Below the pieces are notes generated by a model. It was not told the origin of the DNA. It saw only the letters and a list, made by a program, of their open reading frames with translations, and ran no database searches. Shown here in pieces: positions 63,881 to 64,000 of a DNA stretch of 64,000 bases. Each line of letters begins with the position of its first letter. Position 1 is the first letter of the stretch. The stretch is from assembly GCF_004138135.1 (NCBI RefSeq), contig NZ_RYFD01000001.1, forward strand, positions 186,001-250,000, given 5' to 3'. The position numbers and the translations under genes are program-made. The stretch comes from Candidatus Oscillochloris fontis. GTDB taxonomy: Bacteria; Chloroflexota; Chloroflexia; Chloroflexales; Chloroflexaceae.

Positions 63881-63938
63881 TTGCGTTGGCATAGAGTAGA
63901 GATGCAAGATCTTGCGTCTCTACTCTATGCCAACGCAA
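63881..63938. terminator. 29-base inverted repeat overlapping the ridA-like stop
   Basis: TTGCGTTGGCATAGAGTAGA and onward, with one mismatch, mirrors TCTTGCGTCTCTACTCTATGCCAACGCAA on the other side with no loop. The right arm contains the last codons and stop of the minus-strand gene (63925). Shares the GTAGAG-GCAAGA core with 58641. Confidence 0.75.
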
Positions 63939-64000
63939 TCACCTCAATCTCGATTCGCGCATCGCGGGGCAGGCGGGCCACCTGGATGGTCGAGCGAGCG
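63925..64000 (-). CDS. RidA family protein (3' end only)
   Basis: Only the last 24 codons are in the window: ARSTIQVARLPRDARIEIEV then IALA and stop. The R-S-T/x-I-x-V-x-x-L-P-x-x-A-x-I-E-I-E pattern is the C-terminal signature of RidA/YjgF enamine deaminases, with the conserved arginine. Assignment rests on this short segment. It overlaps the large palindrome at its stop. Confidence 0.8.
   Translation of the reverse strand, partial: ARSTIQVARLPRDARIEIEVIALA

Overview
This is a bacterial chromosome window from the phylum Chloroflexota, most likely an anoxygenic filamentous phototroph of the Chloroflexales (Chloroflexus/Oscillochloris relatives). The assignment is inferred from the gene set: a nuoABCDIHJKLMMN operon with two nuoM genes, menaquinone-type o-succinylbenzoate synthase, a methylmalonyl-CoA mutase catalytic subunit and a three-gene acyl-CoA carboxylase (both used in the 3-hydroxypropionate bicycle), the SCO1664/DUF3090/phosphomutase trio, and many palindromic intergenic repeats. 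No database search was possible.

Layout. 1-13.7 kb (+): respiratory complex I operon, missing nuoE, nuoF and nuoG, closed by strong hairpins. 13.8-15.7 kb (-): a small conserved ORF, hicBA, and selD, whose catalytic residue is encoded by an in-frame UGA (selenocysteine). 16-29 kb, mostly +: acyl-CoA ligase, a membrane protein, methyltransferase, a CAU tRNA, FAD oxidoreductase, a truncated higA, a glycosyltransferase, Uma2 protein, a mazEF-like pair, hflX and menC. 27-30.4 kb (-): surface and membrane proteins and a sigma-like/anti-sigma-like fusion. 30.4-46.4 kb (-): a lipid or polyketide locus consisting of biotin carrier, biotin carboxylase, carboxyltransferase, Sfp-type PPTase, a 3147-residue KS-AT-KS-ACPx6-KR-DH megasynthase and an acyl-CoA dehydrogenase. 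46.5-48.4 kb: an AT-richer restriction-modification pair. 48.4-64 kb: housekeeping and envelope genes (trio, phosphoesterase, glycosyltransferases, HEAT protein, reductase, RNase III, FabF, ComF, mutase, flippase, ComEC-like protein, RidA 3' end).

How it fits together. Complex I would feed menaquinone, whose synthesis uses menC. The carboxylase genes could supply malonyl- or methylmalonyl-CoA to the neighbouring megasynthase, the PPTase would be expected to activate its carrier domains, and FabF and the ligase belong to general fatty-acid metabolism. The most unusual signals are the megasynthase whose six carrier domains all have Thr at the phosphopantetheine site, the UGA in selD, a second NuoM lacking the TM7 lysine, and a palindromic element sitting in frame inside the PPTase gene. 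At least four families of dispersed palindromes occupy the intergenic spaces.
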